DNA of 64,000 nt, taken from assembly GCA_023853785.1 (NCBI GenBank), contig JAJIRX010000597.1, forward strand, positions 62,001 through 126,000. Direction: 5' to 3'. The first letter of the stretch is position 1. The number at the start of each line of letters is the position of its first letter. Source of the DNA: Psilocybe azurescens. Its lineage: Eukaryota; Basidiomycota; Agaricomycetes; Agaricales; Agrocybaceae. Positions 10,098 to 23,105 of the stretch are shown in pieces. The position numbers were made by a program, and so were the translations under genes. Below the pieces are notes generated by a model that had not been told where the DNA came from, did no database searches, and saw nothing but the letters and a program-made list of their open reading frames with translations.

Positions 10098-13000
10098 ATG
10101 CCCGACGAGGATCTCAAGGTCGATGTTACAGGTGAACATAGACTCTGGCTCGTCAAGCAATGAAACACAACTCATATTGTTATGTGATAGTCCTCCGAGC
10201 AAGCCAACTTCCTGATCTCAAGACTACTGTGCCGAGGAAAAACAGACAGTTTTATGTTACCATCGTTGACGCAAGTGCGAAGGGGAAGAAGAAAACCAAG
10301 GCCATCGGTAGTCGGGGAAACGCTGTGAATTGGAACGAGAAACTGGATGTCCTGTATGTCAATTTTTTATCAGAGCAATACGCCAGCTAACACAATGATG
10401 CAGTGCTGTACGCCCATCGTCCCATATTACTTTGGCCCTTTATGCCAAGTATCAAATACTCTCGGATACTTGCATTGGAACAATTGATATTGACCCGGTA
10501 TCTACAACCGGTTTGTCGTTCAATCTTTCACAAGACTCAAAGCTGAAGGACACGTAGAGACCTCGTTCGCAATCGCAACTGACTCTGGGATAGCTCCAGT
10601 GATTGTTCTGACAATCCATGTTCATGGGAGTTATCGATCTGCACAACATCCAGCCGCTATGTTCCCAGAACCATCTATCGAGGAAACCGAGCCAACGCCA
10701 CCTATGAACCCACCCCGGCAACGCAATCGGTCCCTGAAGAGCCGATAATACAGGTCGCACAGGAGCGTTGGACAGCGCTGATTATGCCGTGAAGGACATG
10801 AATATGTGCGATGAGTGGAAAGAAACTATTCAGAATGTTCAGAAGGTGATGGAGACGGTGAAAGAAGTGGCAGATGTACGTCCTTACACTCTCCCGTTTG
10901 TACTATTCTCAAATCTTTGCAGATCCATTCTTATGTCAAGGTAGCATGGACTATCATTTCTGCAATCCCCGAGGTGCCTTCTAATTTTATTCTGTTTGCT
11001 ATCTATTCTTACCTCGGACCTAGGCATTTCTTGCACAATTCGAACGTGACGAAAATATCCTATTACTAGTCAAGACCATGCGCGAGACATTCGACTTTAC
11101 TCATGCAGAAAATCTTCTGAAAGCCATCAAGCCAAACTCGAACGGTGCACTTATCCTCAAGGTCATGCTGAAGCATCTCACGATATGTAACGACGTTATA
11201 CAACGATATGCGAAGGATAAGGAATTTTGTATGTTTTTATTCCCAGTTTCTCAACTTTGCACTAAGAAGCTGCACCTTAGCGAAACGATTGTTTAGGGAT
11301 ATTATGGGCGGAGTAAGCGATGAAATCAAAGGCCTTTGCGATACACTTGCGAAACTTCGACGAGATTTGGTGGATAATGTCATCATCAATATGCAGATCG
11401 CCGTCCACTTGATCCAGAAAAGCATGAACATACTGTCTAGTGAAATAACAAATCTAGGTGCGGTTATTCCATAGTCCTTTGAGACGAATAGCGAACTGAT
11501 TCTTTGATACAGATTTCGACGCCAAAATCAACGATCTGCCTTACAAATCTGGCTGGAGCTCCACTGTCAACAAGAATGGCTGCCTCAAAGGAACACGCGT
11601 AGACTTTCTGAAATATATTTTTGAATGGATCAGCAACCCTTCGTCACCGCGTGGACTCATTCTCTTTGGCAAACTAGGCACTGGAAAGTCCTCGATTGCA
11701 TTCGAAATTGCTTCGGGGTTTTGTTTTGAGAAACATCCAGGCTCATACTTCTCTTTCTCTCGGGCGCAAAAATCTAAACAGACGGACCATCACCTCTTCA
11801 CAACTATCATTCGAGATATGTCTGACTGTTATCCTTCGTTCAAAAACGCATTAGGAGAATTAATCAAAAACAACACACCACTTCGAACATCGGACGAGTT
11901 CGAGCTGCTTTTCAGAACGCTTATCCTGCAACCCCTCAAGGCAGTCGAAGCTACCGAAAACCCCGAGCTCATCGTCATTGATGGCTTAGACGAAAGCGGA
12001 GATCCAGAAACCCTCGCTAGATTTCTCTCTCGCTCTCTCAAACGGCTCCCTTCGAACTTCCGTGTTCTTATCACATCAAGATCGGAAGGTGATATCGAGA
12101 ATTGTTTTCGCAACGTACAGGAGCCACCATATAGAATCATTCAGATGGATGATACGAGAATGGCTGCCAATTTGAAGGATGATATCCGCCTTTACTTTCA
12201 AACACACCTCAGTCCACAGTTGTTCAAACAGCACGGTGACGAATTCGTCAAGAAGGCAGACGGCCTGTTCCAATGGGCCGCAGTTGCGTGTGGACATCTT
12301 CAAAAACGTCCAGCGGGGTACACTGCGAAGGACTGTTTGCGAGGGCTTCTTGGTTGGGAAGATAGCGACAAGAAATTCAGTCACGGGTTAAGCACAAACC
12401 TGTACAATCTGTACACCGAGGTCCTGTCTGCATATTTCACGTCGGATAAGTGGAATTTTGTACGCCCACGATTTTGTTCCGTCATGGGTCAACTGTTGGG
12501 TGCCTTCGAACCTCTTTCGATCAATACTCTGACTGACTTACGACGATTTATTCCTGGAAATGACGGCGATGATGAATCGGTTCCCGCAGTGATTGAATGT
12601 CTGGGCTCTCTTTTGAGCAACGTTACTCCAGACAAGCAAGACTTGCCCGTCGTTCTTCTTCATATTTCATTCCGCGATTTTCTCATCGACGAGACGAATA
12701 AGCATACTTTTTCTGTGGATTTAGTCGCAACTCACAAAGATATGACTTATGCCTGCCTTGGCCTGATGCTTCATGAACTCAGATTCAACATCTGCGAGCT
12801 CGAATCATCGCATCTTCACAACACTGAGGTCAACGATCTTCAGTCTCGCATCGATAAATTCATTCTGCCCCCTTTGTTCTATGCTTGCCGCTTTTGGGAT
12901 GATCACCTGGGATCCATTCCTCTCGACGAGGCGATACTCGACAAACTCGAACGATTTTTTCGACGAAATTTCTGTTCTGGCTGGAGGTGCTCAGTGTCAC

Positions 13001-15410
13001 TAAGACCATACCGCTGGCAGCTCAAGCAATTACTGCTACTGTCAAATGGTTGCAACCTGGGTCGCTTATTGCTAAGGTAAATGTTGTCTCGTCGTTTAAT
13101 AATTTCAAGGTTTAGCCTCTTTTAAATAGCCGAAAATCATACATAAAGTGGAGACGCTCAAAGGCTTAGTCGCAGACGCACTTGCGTTCTTGAGGTCTTT
13201 GGGAACGTCATCGCAACAAGCGCGCCTCATATCTATGTATCAGCTTTACCTTTCGCCCCCACATCCTCCGAAGTTTACAAGACGTATTCGCCCAAGTTCC
13301 CGCCAACGCTATCTTTCAAACGAGGTCAATTAGAGCATTGGCCGGTATTGGAAATGTCTATAACGGCACCCTCCGAAATTTTGTGTCTTGCATTCTCTCC
13401 GGATGGCCGATGGATTGCTTCTGGATCTGTTGATGGCACGATCCATCTATGGAACGCTACTATAGGAATGCTGGAAGGTGCCCCGTTTGCCGGACACAGC
13501 GACTTTGTAAGATCCATCGCATTCTCCTCAGATGGACAGAACATTATTTCCGGCTCGGATGATTTTACAATCTGCCTGTGGACTGTTGCGACGGGGATGA
13601 TGGAGGGAAAGCCATGCATCGGGCATGAAAACTGTGTCACATCCGTCGTGTTCTCCCAAATGATCAACACGCCGTCTCTGGATCGGATGATCAAACAGTC
13701 CGAATATGGAACGTGGCGACTGGTTCGACGGAGGGAAACCCTTTGACCGGACACACTCTCAGAGTCAACTCCGTCGCATTCTCCTCGGATGGCGAAAGGA
13801 TTGTCTCTGGTTCGGATGATCAGACCATCCGTGTTTGGATATTCTACGTTGTGAATGGGGTGGCGGAGGTCACGCCGCTGTTAACTTTACAAGCCCCAAG
13901 CACAGTGTTCTCTGTCGCGTTCTCACCCACCAGACAGCAAATCGCTGCTGGATGCGCTGACCACAATCTCTACTTGTGGGATGACTTGACCGGACCAACA
14001 GAGGGAACACCATTAACGGGACACGCAGATATAGTCAACTCTGTCAAATTCTTACCGGATGGACAGCACATCGTCTCTGGGTCAGACGATCAAAGCCTAT
14101 TTTTATGGAACACATCAACAAAGACGGTCGAGGGTAACCAATCATTGGGTCACACTCGCTGGGTCTGCCCTGTTGCATTCTCGTCGGATGGCCAACGAAT
14201 TGTCTCTGGTGTAAGTGATTCCAAAATTTGTGTTTGGAATGCTGTTGCTGTCACACGTGCATTGGAGGGGCACACAACTACTCGTGTTACGGGCCACAAC
14301 GGAACAGTCATTGCGGTTGCACTCTTGCCTGTCCAAGAACAGCACTTGGCTGCTTCTGGTTCAGATGACCACACCATCTGCCTGTGGAATGTCGAGACAG
14401 GAAGCGTCTCAGGACATCCTTTGCGAGGGCACACTGATCTGATTCATTCAGCTGCTTTTTCGCCAAATGGAAGACAGCTTGTATCTGCATCAGAGGATCG
14501 CACGCTATGCCTTTGGAACGTTGAGCAGGAAATGATAGAAGGAAACCAAGTTTTTACCGGACACACTAATGCTGTTTGGGCTGTGGCATTCTCACCTGAT
14601 GGACAGCGAATTGTATCTGGCTCCCGGGATGGCAAAATTTGCATTTGGAACACTGCAACAGGGGCAATGGAGGGAAGGCCATTAACTGAGTGTTCTGAAC
14701 CGGTCCGTGCTGTAAGCTTCTCGCCTGATGGCCTACAAGTTGTGGCCGGATCATACGCTGGTAAAGTCTGGCTTTGGGACGTTTTGGACAAAGGAATCAA
14801 GAGGGAACGCCAGTTGACTGGTGGTCATAAATCAAATGAAGTGGTCATCTTTGTTGCATTTGTCAACAAAAATAAAATTATATCTTGCTCCACAGACAGT
14901 ACAGTTTGTTTGTGGAACACATGTACAAGAGAAGTAGAAGGAACTCCATTCAAGCTGCAATATAGTGCTGAATATTCCACTGTATCATTTGCGTTATCCT
15001 CTGATGGTTCGCGTCTTGCTGCTGGCTTCTGGGATTGCACAATAGGTGTATGGAATCTGGCCACACAAACCAGAGAGAACCTATTTCCATTGATTGGGCA
15101 CACTGGTCCAGCCTGGTCTCTTGCATTTTCACCAGACGGGCACCAATTGATCTCCGGGTCAGCAGATTCCACAATTCGTGTCTGGGATATATCCACTATG
15201 GAACCACCTCTTGACATCAATTTATCCACATTCAATGAGGAAGGTTGGTTATGTGGAAAGCAGGGTGAGCTCCTGGTCTGGATCCCTCAGGTCTATAGGC
15301 CGACCTGTCGCCGTCCGAGTAATATAGTTGTGATTTTTGCCTCCCATCAAGTCCATATTGATTTTTCAAAGTTTATTCATGGCAAGGATTGGCATATCCA
15401 TTATTCTTGA
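10098..15410 (+). CDS. C2-NACHT-WD40 STAND receptor (several frame breaks)
   Basis: Fungal STAND/NLR proteins are intracellular sensors thought to oligomerise on ligand binding and trigger defence or incompatibility cell death. Exon 1 starts at 10098; exons from 10191 and 10404 encode a C2 domain (VLRASQLPDLKTT, RQFYVTIVDASAKGKKKTKA). A multi-intron helical region follows (10.8-11.46 kb). The NACHT exon starts near 11513 with Walker A GKLGTGKSS (~11668) and Walker B LIVIDGLDES (~11970). From 13348 there are about 14 WD40 repeats with recurring SGSxDxTIxxWN signatures, fitting two seven-bladed propellers, ending in a conserved EEGWLCGKQGELLVWIP tail. The frame must shift near 10556, 12960 (T run), 13198 and 13655, each consistent with one missing base; the paralogue at 17.7 kb retains the base at the third site. 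Either a recent pseudogene or affected by sequencing errors; the last 565 codons are clean. Confidence 0.8.
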
Positions 15411-15850
15411 TTGATTCGCATAGCTATAGCTTACACTGTTTGATTACTTTTTGTTAACACTTATTAAATACACCCGCTTCTCTGCATAAGTTTTGTAGAG
15501 ATCAATCCAGGAAGAGTCCGGAAGTGAGAAGGAAGACGGTGGGTATATGAGGATGTCCATAATCAATCTGATCCAACGATATCGCAATGAGAAACAAGAA
15601 AGTAATGGCGAGAGAAAATTCGAACAAAGGGTGTATTCCCCAACAAATTTCATGTTGTCCTATGGCTCCCCAAACTAACGTCCCGCTCAATATCGTTCTG
15701 TTAAAGTATAAGGTCACTCAGAGTCTCTTTATGGCGATTGCCTACGGCCTTACGGACTATCATATTTGGCATGAATCTTCAGGCTGCGCCAATTCTTCAC
15801 CTTGATGCCGATATCCTACCGTGAATATTTGCAAGAGTAGATTACCACGC

Positions 15851-18800
15851 CCGATGCGGCCAAGGAGTTTAGGTCTTTGTTACTGGTAAGCCCAGTCCGA
15901 TTCATGAGCAGCGAAGCGAAACTCACGTTTTATTCTGTTAGTCCTCCGAGCAAGCCAACTTTCTGCCAGATCTGAAGACAACTATGCGGTCAATGGACAG
16001 ACAGTTTATGTTACCGTCATCGATGCTAGTGGGATGGTGAAGAAGAAAACCAAAGCTGTCCGTAGTGCGGGGAATTCTGTGAATTGGAAAGAGAAACTGG
16101 ATGACCTGTATGTCAGCTTTGTATCATCTTTATGATGCCTTGACTGACTCCCACATACAGCCAAGTACCACCGTCTTCCCGTACTACGGTATCTCTTTAT
16201 GCAAAGCATCGAATGCACCGCGATGCCCTTATTGGAACAATTAAGATCGAACCAACATCTCAAGCTGCTCCGTCGTAATTCATCTGTCTGACGATGGAAT
16301 TAAATGTTATGCAGAGAGACCTCATTCACAATGGAAAGGGACGTTATTCCGGTTCCAATCATTGTCTTGACGATATATGTCCATGTGAGCCATCATATTT
16401 CAACCATCTCGAACAAGAAATACGATCTAACATCGCTTTAGAGCCGTGCCTCAATGCAGGACCTTCAAGAGCAGATGAAAGGCACAAGATAGGTGATAGG
16501 CGAAGCTGACGATGCCGTGAAGAATATGTATGTGGTCGATGAATAGAAAGGAACTATCGAAAACATCTGTATCGCTCTCAAACCCTTTCAGATTGATCAT
16601 GTTGCAAAATTGGCATGGACAGTTATTTCTCCAATCCCTTAGGTGCCTGCCAATGTTGCCATCGTTTCCATCTATCCCTACATTGCTTCTAGGCTTTCCT
16701 GAGACAAATTGACGTTGACACACGCGTTCAAGACCTAGTCAAAGCCGTGCGGAGGGCAGTAGATCTCACAAACGAGAACAATACTACGCAGGCAATCAAT
16801 CCCAACTCAAACTAAACTTTTATCCTCAAGGTCTTGCTGACGCGTATCACGACATGCAATGAAGCTGTACAGTGTTACGCAAGAGATGAGGAGTTTCGTA
16901 TGTTCTTTTCATTCACTTTGTCGAACTTTATCTGAGAAGCTGTCTTGTAGGGAAACGATTTCTTATAATATCACAGCGATAAAATCAAAGACCTGGGCGA
17001 CACTCCCGCGCAGCTGCGGCAGGACACCCTAGATAACGCCAATATCGACACCCAAATCGCTGTTCACGACATCCAGAAAAGCACGGAGATAATACTCAAC
17101 GAAATGTCGAATATAGGTGCGTTTTGTGAGTACTATTTAAGTGCGTTAGCAGCTTCCGACACGAAAATAAACGATCTGACTTAACAACTCTGGTTGGAGC
17201 TCAACTGCGAACAATCGTCGATGCCTGGAAGGAACGCGTGCCGATTTCATAGAATATACCACCAAATGGATCCAAAACCTCTCCTCAAGGCGCGGGCTCG
17301 TTCTCTGCGGGCAACCAGACACCGGAAAGTCATCAATCGCGTTTAAAATTGTTTCGCGCATTTATTTCGAGGGTTCATACTTCGCTTTCTCTCGGGAAAA
17401 GAAATCCATACAGGACCACCACGTCATCACAACTATTATCCATGATATGGCAGACCGCCATCCTTTGTTCAAACGTGCATTAGGAAGTTTGATCACAAAT
17501 AGCACGTCACTTCGAATGTCGGACGACATCAAATTATCAACCAGCTTTTCAACACCTTCTGTTTGAGCCACTCCAGGAGGTCGGCAGTACTGTCGTCATT
17601 CACTTTACTTGTAAAATGGCTGCAGAGTTTTGCCGAGGTAAGCGACCCGCCCATTTTATGATAAAAAGTTTTTGACCGTGTTTGAACAGACAGAAATTGC
17701 AAGTAGACACGTTCATCGACGTAGTTCCAGACGTACTTATGTTCTTGCGATCTTTCGGGAGGGTCATCGCAACGAGTGCTCCTCATATCTATGTATCGGC
17801 TTTACCTCTCGCTCCCACATCCTCCGAAGTCCACAAGACCTATTCATTTAAGTTTCCACCAACAGTGTCTTCCTCTTTCAAAGGAGATCAAGTAGATCCT
17901 TGGCCAGAATTGGAAATGCCTATAGCTGCATCCTCCAAAATCATATGTGTTAAATTTTCTCCTGATGGCCAGTGGATTGATTCTGGATTGTACGATGGCA
18001 CAATCTGCCTATGGAACGCTACTACAGGAATGCTGGAAGGAATCCCGTTTATCGGACACATTGGCTGTATAAACTGTGTTGCATTCTCCTCAGATGGACA
18101 ACACATTATCTCTGGTTCGGAAGATTGTACGACCTGCCTGTGGGATCTTGCGACGGGAACAATGGAGGGATTTCCTAGACCGGGCATAAAGGCCACGTCT
18201 ATTTTGTTTCCTTCTTGCCAAATGGACACTACGTCATCTCGCAAAAGGGTTGTTTCTGGCTCAGAAGATCACACAATCCGTGTTTGGAAATTCGATGTAG
18301 CAAAGAGGATGGTGGAGATGGAGTTAGTGTTGACCTTTATACTCCAAGTGAGGTGATCTCTATTGTATTCTCACCTAACGGACAGCAAATTGCCGCTGGA
18401 CGCGATGATTCAACAATATACGTATGGTATACATTGACGGAACCAAAGGAAGGAACCGCGTTAACAGGCCATGAACTTTCAGTCAACTCGGTCAAATTCT
18501 CGCCAGATGGACAACACATCGTCTCCGGGTCGACTGATGCAAACCTGATTTTATAGAACGCAGCGATAAAGATGGTCGAGGGTAACTCATTGATCAGTCC
18601 TACTGGCGATGTCCGCTCTGTTGCATTCTCGCCAGATGACCGACAGATGGTTTCTGCTGCAAATGATTGTAAAGATCACGTTTGGAATGCCGTTGCTGCT
18701 ACACGTGCAGCAGTAGAAGGAAGCGCAATTACTGAACGGGCCACAGCGGTACCGTTTACTCGGTTGCGCGGCCCGTTATACAAATTTTGTCCATCTCCTG

Positions 18801-19008
18801 AACTGCTTCCCCACATTGCATCAACCACGAAGGCTGGATACGTGGAAAGCATGGCGAGCTCCTTCTCTGGATCCCATAGGTCTATAGATCCGCCTTACAA
18901 CGCCAAAATGATACTGTAACAATCTTCGCTCCTCATCCAACCTGTCTTGATTTTTCTCGGTTTAGTCACGACCAGGGTTGGCGTACCTCGTACCCAAAAC
19001 ATCTGTGA
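15851..19008 (+). pseudogene. Paralogous C2-NACHT-WD40 gene with deleted NTPase core
   Basis: The C2 exon from 15951 parallels that of the gene at 10098 (QFMLPSSM-type degeneration, but DASGMVKKKTKAV preserved). The helical region and the start of the NACHT domain (near 17160-17560) are recognisable. Walker A is altered (CGQPDTGKSS) and frame breaks and stops occur. After the segment matching MSDDIK-type residues the sequence jumps to the region just before the WD40 domain, removing roughly 1.3 kb: Walker B and the whole winged-helix part. About five or six WD40 units remain (17920-18680), with a TAG ending one of them at 18554, and the conserved C-terminal tail is present but carries a stop (near 18881). 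No functional product is expected. Confidence 0.85.
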
Positions 19009-19294
19009 TCTGTATGGTATTAACAAGGATCAGATGTATTCATCCCCACCATACTTTGATTGGTCTGTAGTGGACCTCGTTGACACGGAAAACACTGTGA
19101 GGGCGTGATTTTCACATAACCCCTGAATTTGACTGCGACACACCCTTCCTGGCGAATGCCACGACTATGTTGGCTCTGGTTGGTTGACCCTTGATCCCTC
19201 GCATAATGATATAACTAATATTCGAAGGTTTTGTCAGAATCATGTATAGTTTAGTTGGTACTCTCTCACTATCCGCCGACTCAATACTATCTTG

Positions 19295-20752
19295 AACCTT
19301 GGAAGTGCAAGATGAAACGTCAAAGCTCGAACTCCACTCTGCGAAATTAGAACACAGAAAGCGTATGTGTTCTTTTGCTAGACATGTATATCCCATCATA
19401 ATCAGACATAACCTTTCAAGATCTGTCCACTCTGACACTTGGAACTCAGAGAAAGACGCTACGGATCGTACGAAGGCGATTGCTCTGGACGCAAGCAAAC
19501 CTTTCAAGCTAAATGCTGGTACCACAGGTGTCTGTATAAATTTCCTCCCTTCCCAGTGGAAGAAGTACCGACAACTAGATTGAGTACTCTACACGCCTGA
19601 GCGCCTGTCTTTGATTGCTGCTGATGCGGTGAAAGAAAATTCACCCTTCTCTGTTGAAGATAGAATGGGCCTTGTACACGACACAATGGCAATGTTGAAG
19701 GCTCGATTTGCCAAACTTAGCACTGCACTATCATTCGTCGCGCAGTTAAAGGATGAGAAGGAGTGTAAGTTATTGTTTTGTCTTGGTAAGCTCTACGACT
19801 ACTTATATTTGTATCCATTAGATCTCATATAGTAGGCAGTCTCAGAGAATATCACTGACGTGCAGGACATCTGGTGGGAGTTCCTGGCAATAACCAGAAA
19901 GCTTGAAGAGTTCCGCCGCGTAAGCTGCTTTATCCCATTAAATTCAACCTCTGACTGGTATAGTCTCTTTTCTGTCCTTTGGTAGGTTATGAATACCCTC
20001 AGGGAGAAGCATTGGATGTGGCCATCCTAAGAACACTAGCTATTGAGCAAGCGTACGACGCGGGCGATGAACCGTGCGTCTATCACCAACGACGGACACC
20101 GCCTGTGCCTAATGGGGGCATGTAGCGTTATCACCGAGTTGAGAAAACAATTTAAAGTCTACCAGGAAACGGGGATGATTCCGAAATACCTGCCGATCTA
20201 TAAAACGTCATCTACTTGGCAGTAAGTCCGTTGAAAAGTATGAGGTATTTGGATTGACCATGTATATGGCTATCGCACAATATGACTCTTTACTTGAGAA
20301 GACGTTTGACTTCATCTTGAGTAAGGCGAGGGTTCAGGACATCGTGTATTTCATCATCACTTCGGCAAAGAACTACAAGGCAAGAAGAATGTTGACGGCA
20401 TATGTAAAGGATAAATACGAACAGGTGAGTACTTGTGCATGGCTTATCCGAACTATACACATATAAACCCTGTGCAGTTAGTCAAGCGATTCGATGGAAC
20501 CATGTCATTCGGCCTCCTAATTTCAGTCAGTGTGATGAACAGTATTCGAGATGAGATCTTAACACCTCCCTTGCAGAGAGCTGTACAATTCTATTCGACA
20601 CAGAAGGATTATGTAGATATCAATGTATTCTTTAAGGTAGGTTTACTAGGAGTTTGTGAAACCTTATCTGATGTGCCATACTGTAGGATAAAATACTTCA
20701 ATCCTTAGCGCAGGCTTTCGAAAATATTCGGACTAGATCAGACTGCGTCGAG
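19295..20752 (+). pseudogene. M1 aminopeptidase C-terminal remnant (APE2/ERAP1-C type)
   Basis: Blocks in order match the ERAP1-like C-terminal domain of M1 zinc aminopeptidases: DASKPFKLNAGTTGV, then IAADAVKENSPFSVEDRMGL (19615), ARFAKLSTALSFVAQLKDEK, GYEYPQGEALDVAILRTLAI (19986), FDFILSKARVQDIVYFIITS (20302), NYKARRMLTAYVKDKYEQ, and FENIRTRSDCVE at the end. Introns fall between blocks, so this is a genomic copy. The N-terminal catalytic half with HExxH and the Zn ligands is absent, several blocks are interrupted by stops or small insertions, and the extreme C-terminus is lost. It abuts EH2 in duplicated block B and its last exon was copied to 4855-4932. Confidence 0.8.
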
Positions 20753-20772
20753 GTAGGTACTATTGCCCTTCA

Positions 20773-21076
20773 GGATGGTCGACAACTGACGCCGGTCTGA
20801 GAATAGAGGTCTACACAAGATTTGAAGCAATGACTTTCCAGGTTTACGATGTGGAAAGCAGCTTAGCACGACTGGTAACTGAAGAGGCTTCCGCCATAGT
20901 TCAATAAAGATGACGAATTAGTTTCCAAGCACATCTTCGGCAGCCCCCTTCAAATCGAATGCGAAATATGTCAGACCAAGCTTACTATTATTATAGCTTT
21001 CTATGTAGGTATATATAGGTATATCTTGGTCTCGAACTTGACCATGAAAACTCGAAAAGCATCTGTGAATTCTCAC
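20773..21076. other. EH2 3' flank
   Basis: Non-coding sequence between the aminopeptidase remnant and the EH2 stop. It is nearly identical to the corresponding stretch 4936-5257 of copy A and contains an AT-rich run suitable for 3'-end formation. Confidence 0.5.
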
Positions 21077-22423
21077 TCAGACTTGTATTATACTAGGTCT
21101 ACGCCCCCAGGGACCTTCGCGTCTCCCCGATAAATTTGCCACAAACTCCCTGATATCTTCCTGCAACGCATCTGGGCTTTCCGTAGCTGCGAAATGACCT
21201 CCCTTGGAATGTTCTTTCCAGAATACAACATTTTTTGCCAGAGTCGCTTTGGCCCACCATATAGGAATGTAACCTACATCATAGGGAAAGCAGCTGGCTC
21301 CAAACGCCACCTTGTCTGATATTACCTTGTTATCAAGGTGGGCAGGCAACATCGGAGCGCCGTACTTGTAGATCCTGGCATGCCACGAGCTTCCCGATAG
21401 AAGATATAGCATCGTCCAAGTGATAATTATTTCGGGGTCCCACACATAACTTGGGTCAACAAGTGGCTCCATCTTGTCCAAAAGCCAGGAAAGCATGCCA
21501 ACGGGAGAATCCGTTAAACCGTATGCCATGGTTTGTGGTTTCGTGCCTTGTATCTCGCTATAACCCCACTCATCCGTGCGCCACCAATGATTGCGCTGGA
21601 TCCTTTTCTTCTGATCTGCAGTAAAGTCGCCGAAAAGGAGTCGCAGGTAAGCGAAAGGGTGCGTCAAAGGAGAAGGATTGGGTGCAGTCAACATGTTGAG
21701 GTGTATTCCAACGCATGAGTCAGGGAAGGAGAGTGCCATGGCGCGAAGTACGAATGATCCCCAGTCACCACCTTGTCCGATATATTTCGTGTAACCCAGT
21801 TTCAACATCAACTGATTGCACACCGACCCGATTCTCGGCACTGAAAATCCAGATGCCTGATTATCCATGCTCAATTGACAATTTTATAAAATTGGATAGA
21901 TGTGGGGCTAACCTTTGGAGAAGATGAGAAGACAAAGCCAGGCAGGGATGGGGCGATTATGTGGAAGGCCTGCTGCTTTGGATCCTCTGGGTCAGTCAGG
22001 CCGAGAAGATGTTCAACCTTCAAGTCGTGAGTTGTGCTAGCCAAATGCGAAAAGTATCGTTCGTACCTCTGTGAAATTTCCTGGCCAACCATGAAGGAAA
22101 AGTAACGGAATCGCATCGGCTCTCTCGCTACGATGGTGGACGAAATGCAATTTGATGAGCTCGTCTCCCTCTGGTATGTCGAGAGTAAACATCTTGTAGG
22201 TTGAATTCAATCTTTCTTCCACATTCCTCCAGTTGTATTTGTGCTTCCAATAAGCGACGAGGTCGTGGATCACAGCACCTGGCACACCGTCTGCCCATTC
22301 CTTTCCGTCTGGCTGCTTGACGTCAGGAACTATGCGGGCACTTTGGAGGCGCTGGGTGATCCAGTCGTGTGTTTCCGCATCCACGTTAATACGAAAAGGT
22401 TGCGGTTTTGGCTCTTTAGACAT
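21077..22423 (-). CDS. Epoxide hydrolase-like alpha/beta hydrolase EH2 (intact)
   Basis: Three exons, 22423-22067, 22017-21913 and 21856-21077, with phase-0 GT..AG introns, give 413 residues, the usual length for microsomal-type epoxide hydrolases. Residues 1-110 match the epoxide hydrolase N-terminal domain. HGWPG (~112) supplies the oxyanion hole, GQGGDWGSF (~180) contains the Asp nucleophile, and KGGHFAATE (~375) carries the catalytic His. The cap region is Trp/Tyr-rich (YVWDPE, YLLSGSSWHARIYK). Family members open epoxides to vicinal diols; substrate is unknown and could be a xenobiotic or a secondary metabolite. No signal peptide or clear membrane anchor is seen. The first intron is inferred to end at TTGAAG, a less usual acceptor, because that keeps spacing and frame. 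This is the only EH copy in the window with an uninterrupted frame. Confidence 0.88.
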
Positions 22424-23105
22424 TTGGAAGAAAGTGGGCAGGAAAGCGATGTCAATGATATTCGGCCTCCATTTCGGTGTCGTTTTATATCGTTCAGCTC
22501 ATATACGGTTTATTTCTATACCGAGATGTGCCTTGTTCTCTAAGCCAGCAATATTTCTAAGCTTTTACTTCGGGCTTAGCAATCCTTCACTTATACCGAA
22601 TTGAGTATTGAAGGTAGCGACAAATGTAGTCTTGGCAGCCACCATTAAATGTGATTGCAGTCTGAACTTACGCCTCACAACCTATAAATGGAAGCAACTC
22701 ACCTAACGTGCCCGCCGTCCGCCGTACTCGGCGGAAAGACTCCGAATCTATTATATTAATAACAATTGGAAGTGGTGTTTCTCACGGGGCTAGAACTTAG
22801 GAAGAGACATTCTCATTGGCTGCTGAGATCTATCTATATAACGGTTTTCTCCCACGGGAGCTCTCGAAAAGAGCAGCTATCTAGCGAGTTCCCCTCTCTC
22901 AACTGTCATCTTCAACTTTCTCTTTCTGAACTCACGAAATCTGGCGCTCTTATCCTTGATCAGCTATTTCTTTTTCTTCTTTGTATTAGAGTATGCGAAG
23001 TACACAATATCAATGCACGGCTTTCCTTTCCTCTCATGTGTGATTTGATTTTCTTTCTTTATAAACTGGCCGTAGAATGCCTTTCTTTCTGCTTGAGCTC
23101 CAGTT
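22424..23105. other. EH2 upstream region
   Basis: Shared with 6604-7250 in copy A. It presumably contains the EH2 promoter on its left side. No recognised coding sequence; short open frames differ between copies. Confidence 0.4.
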
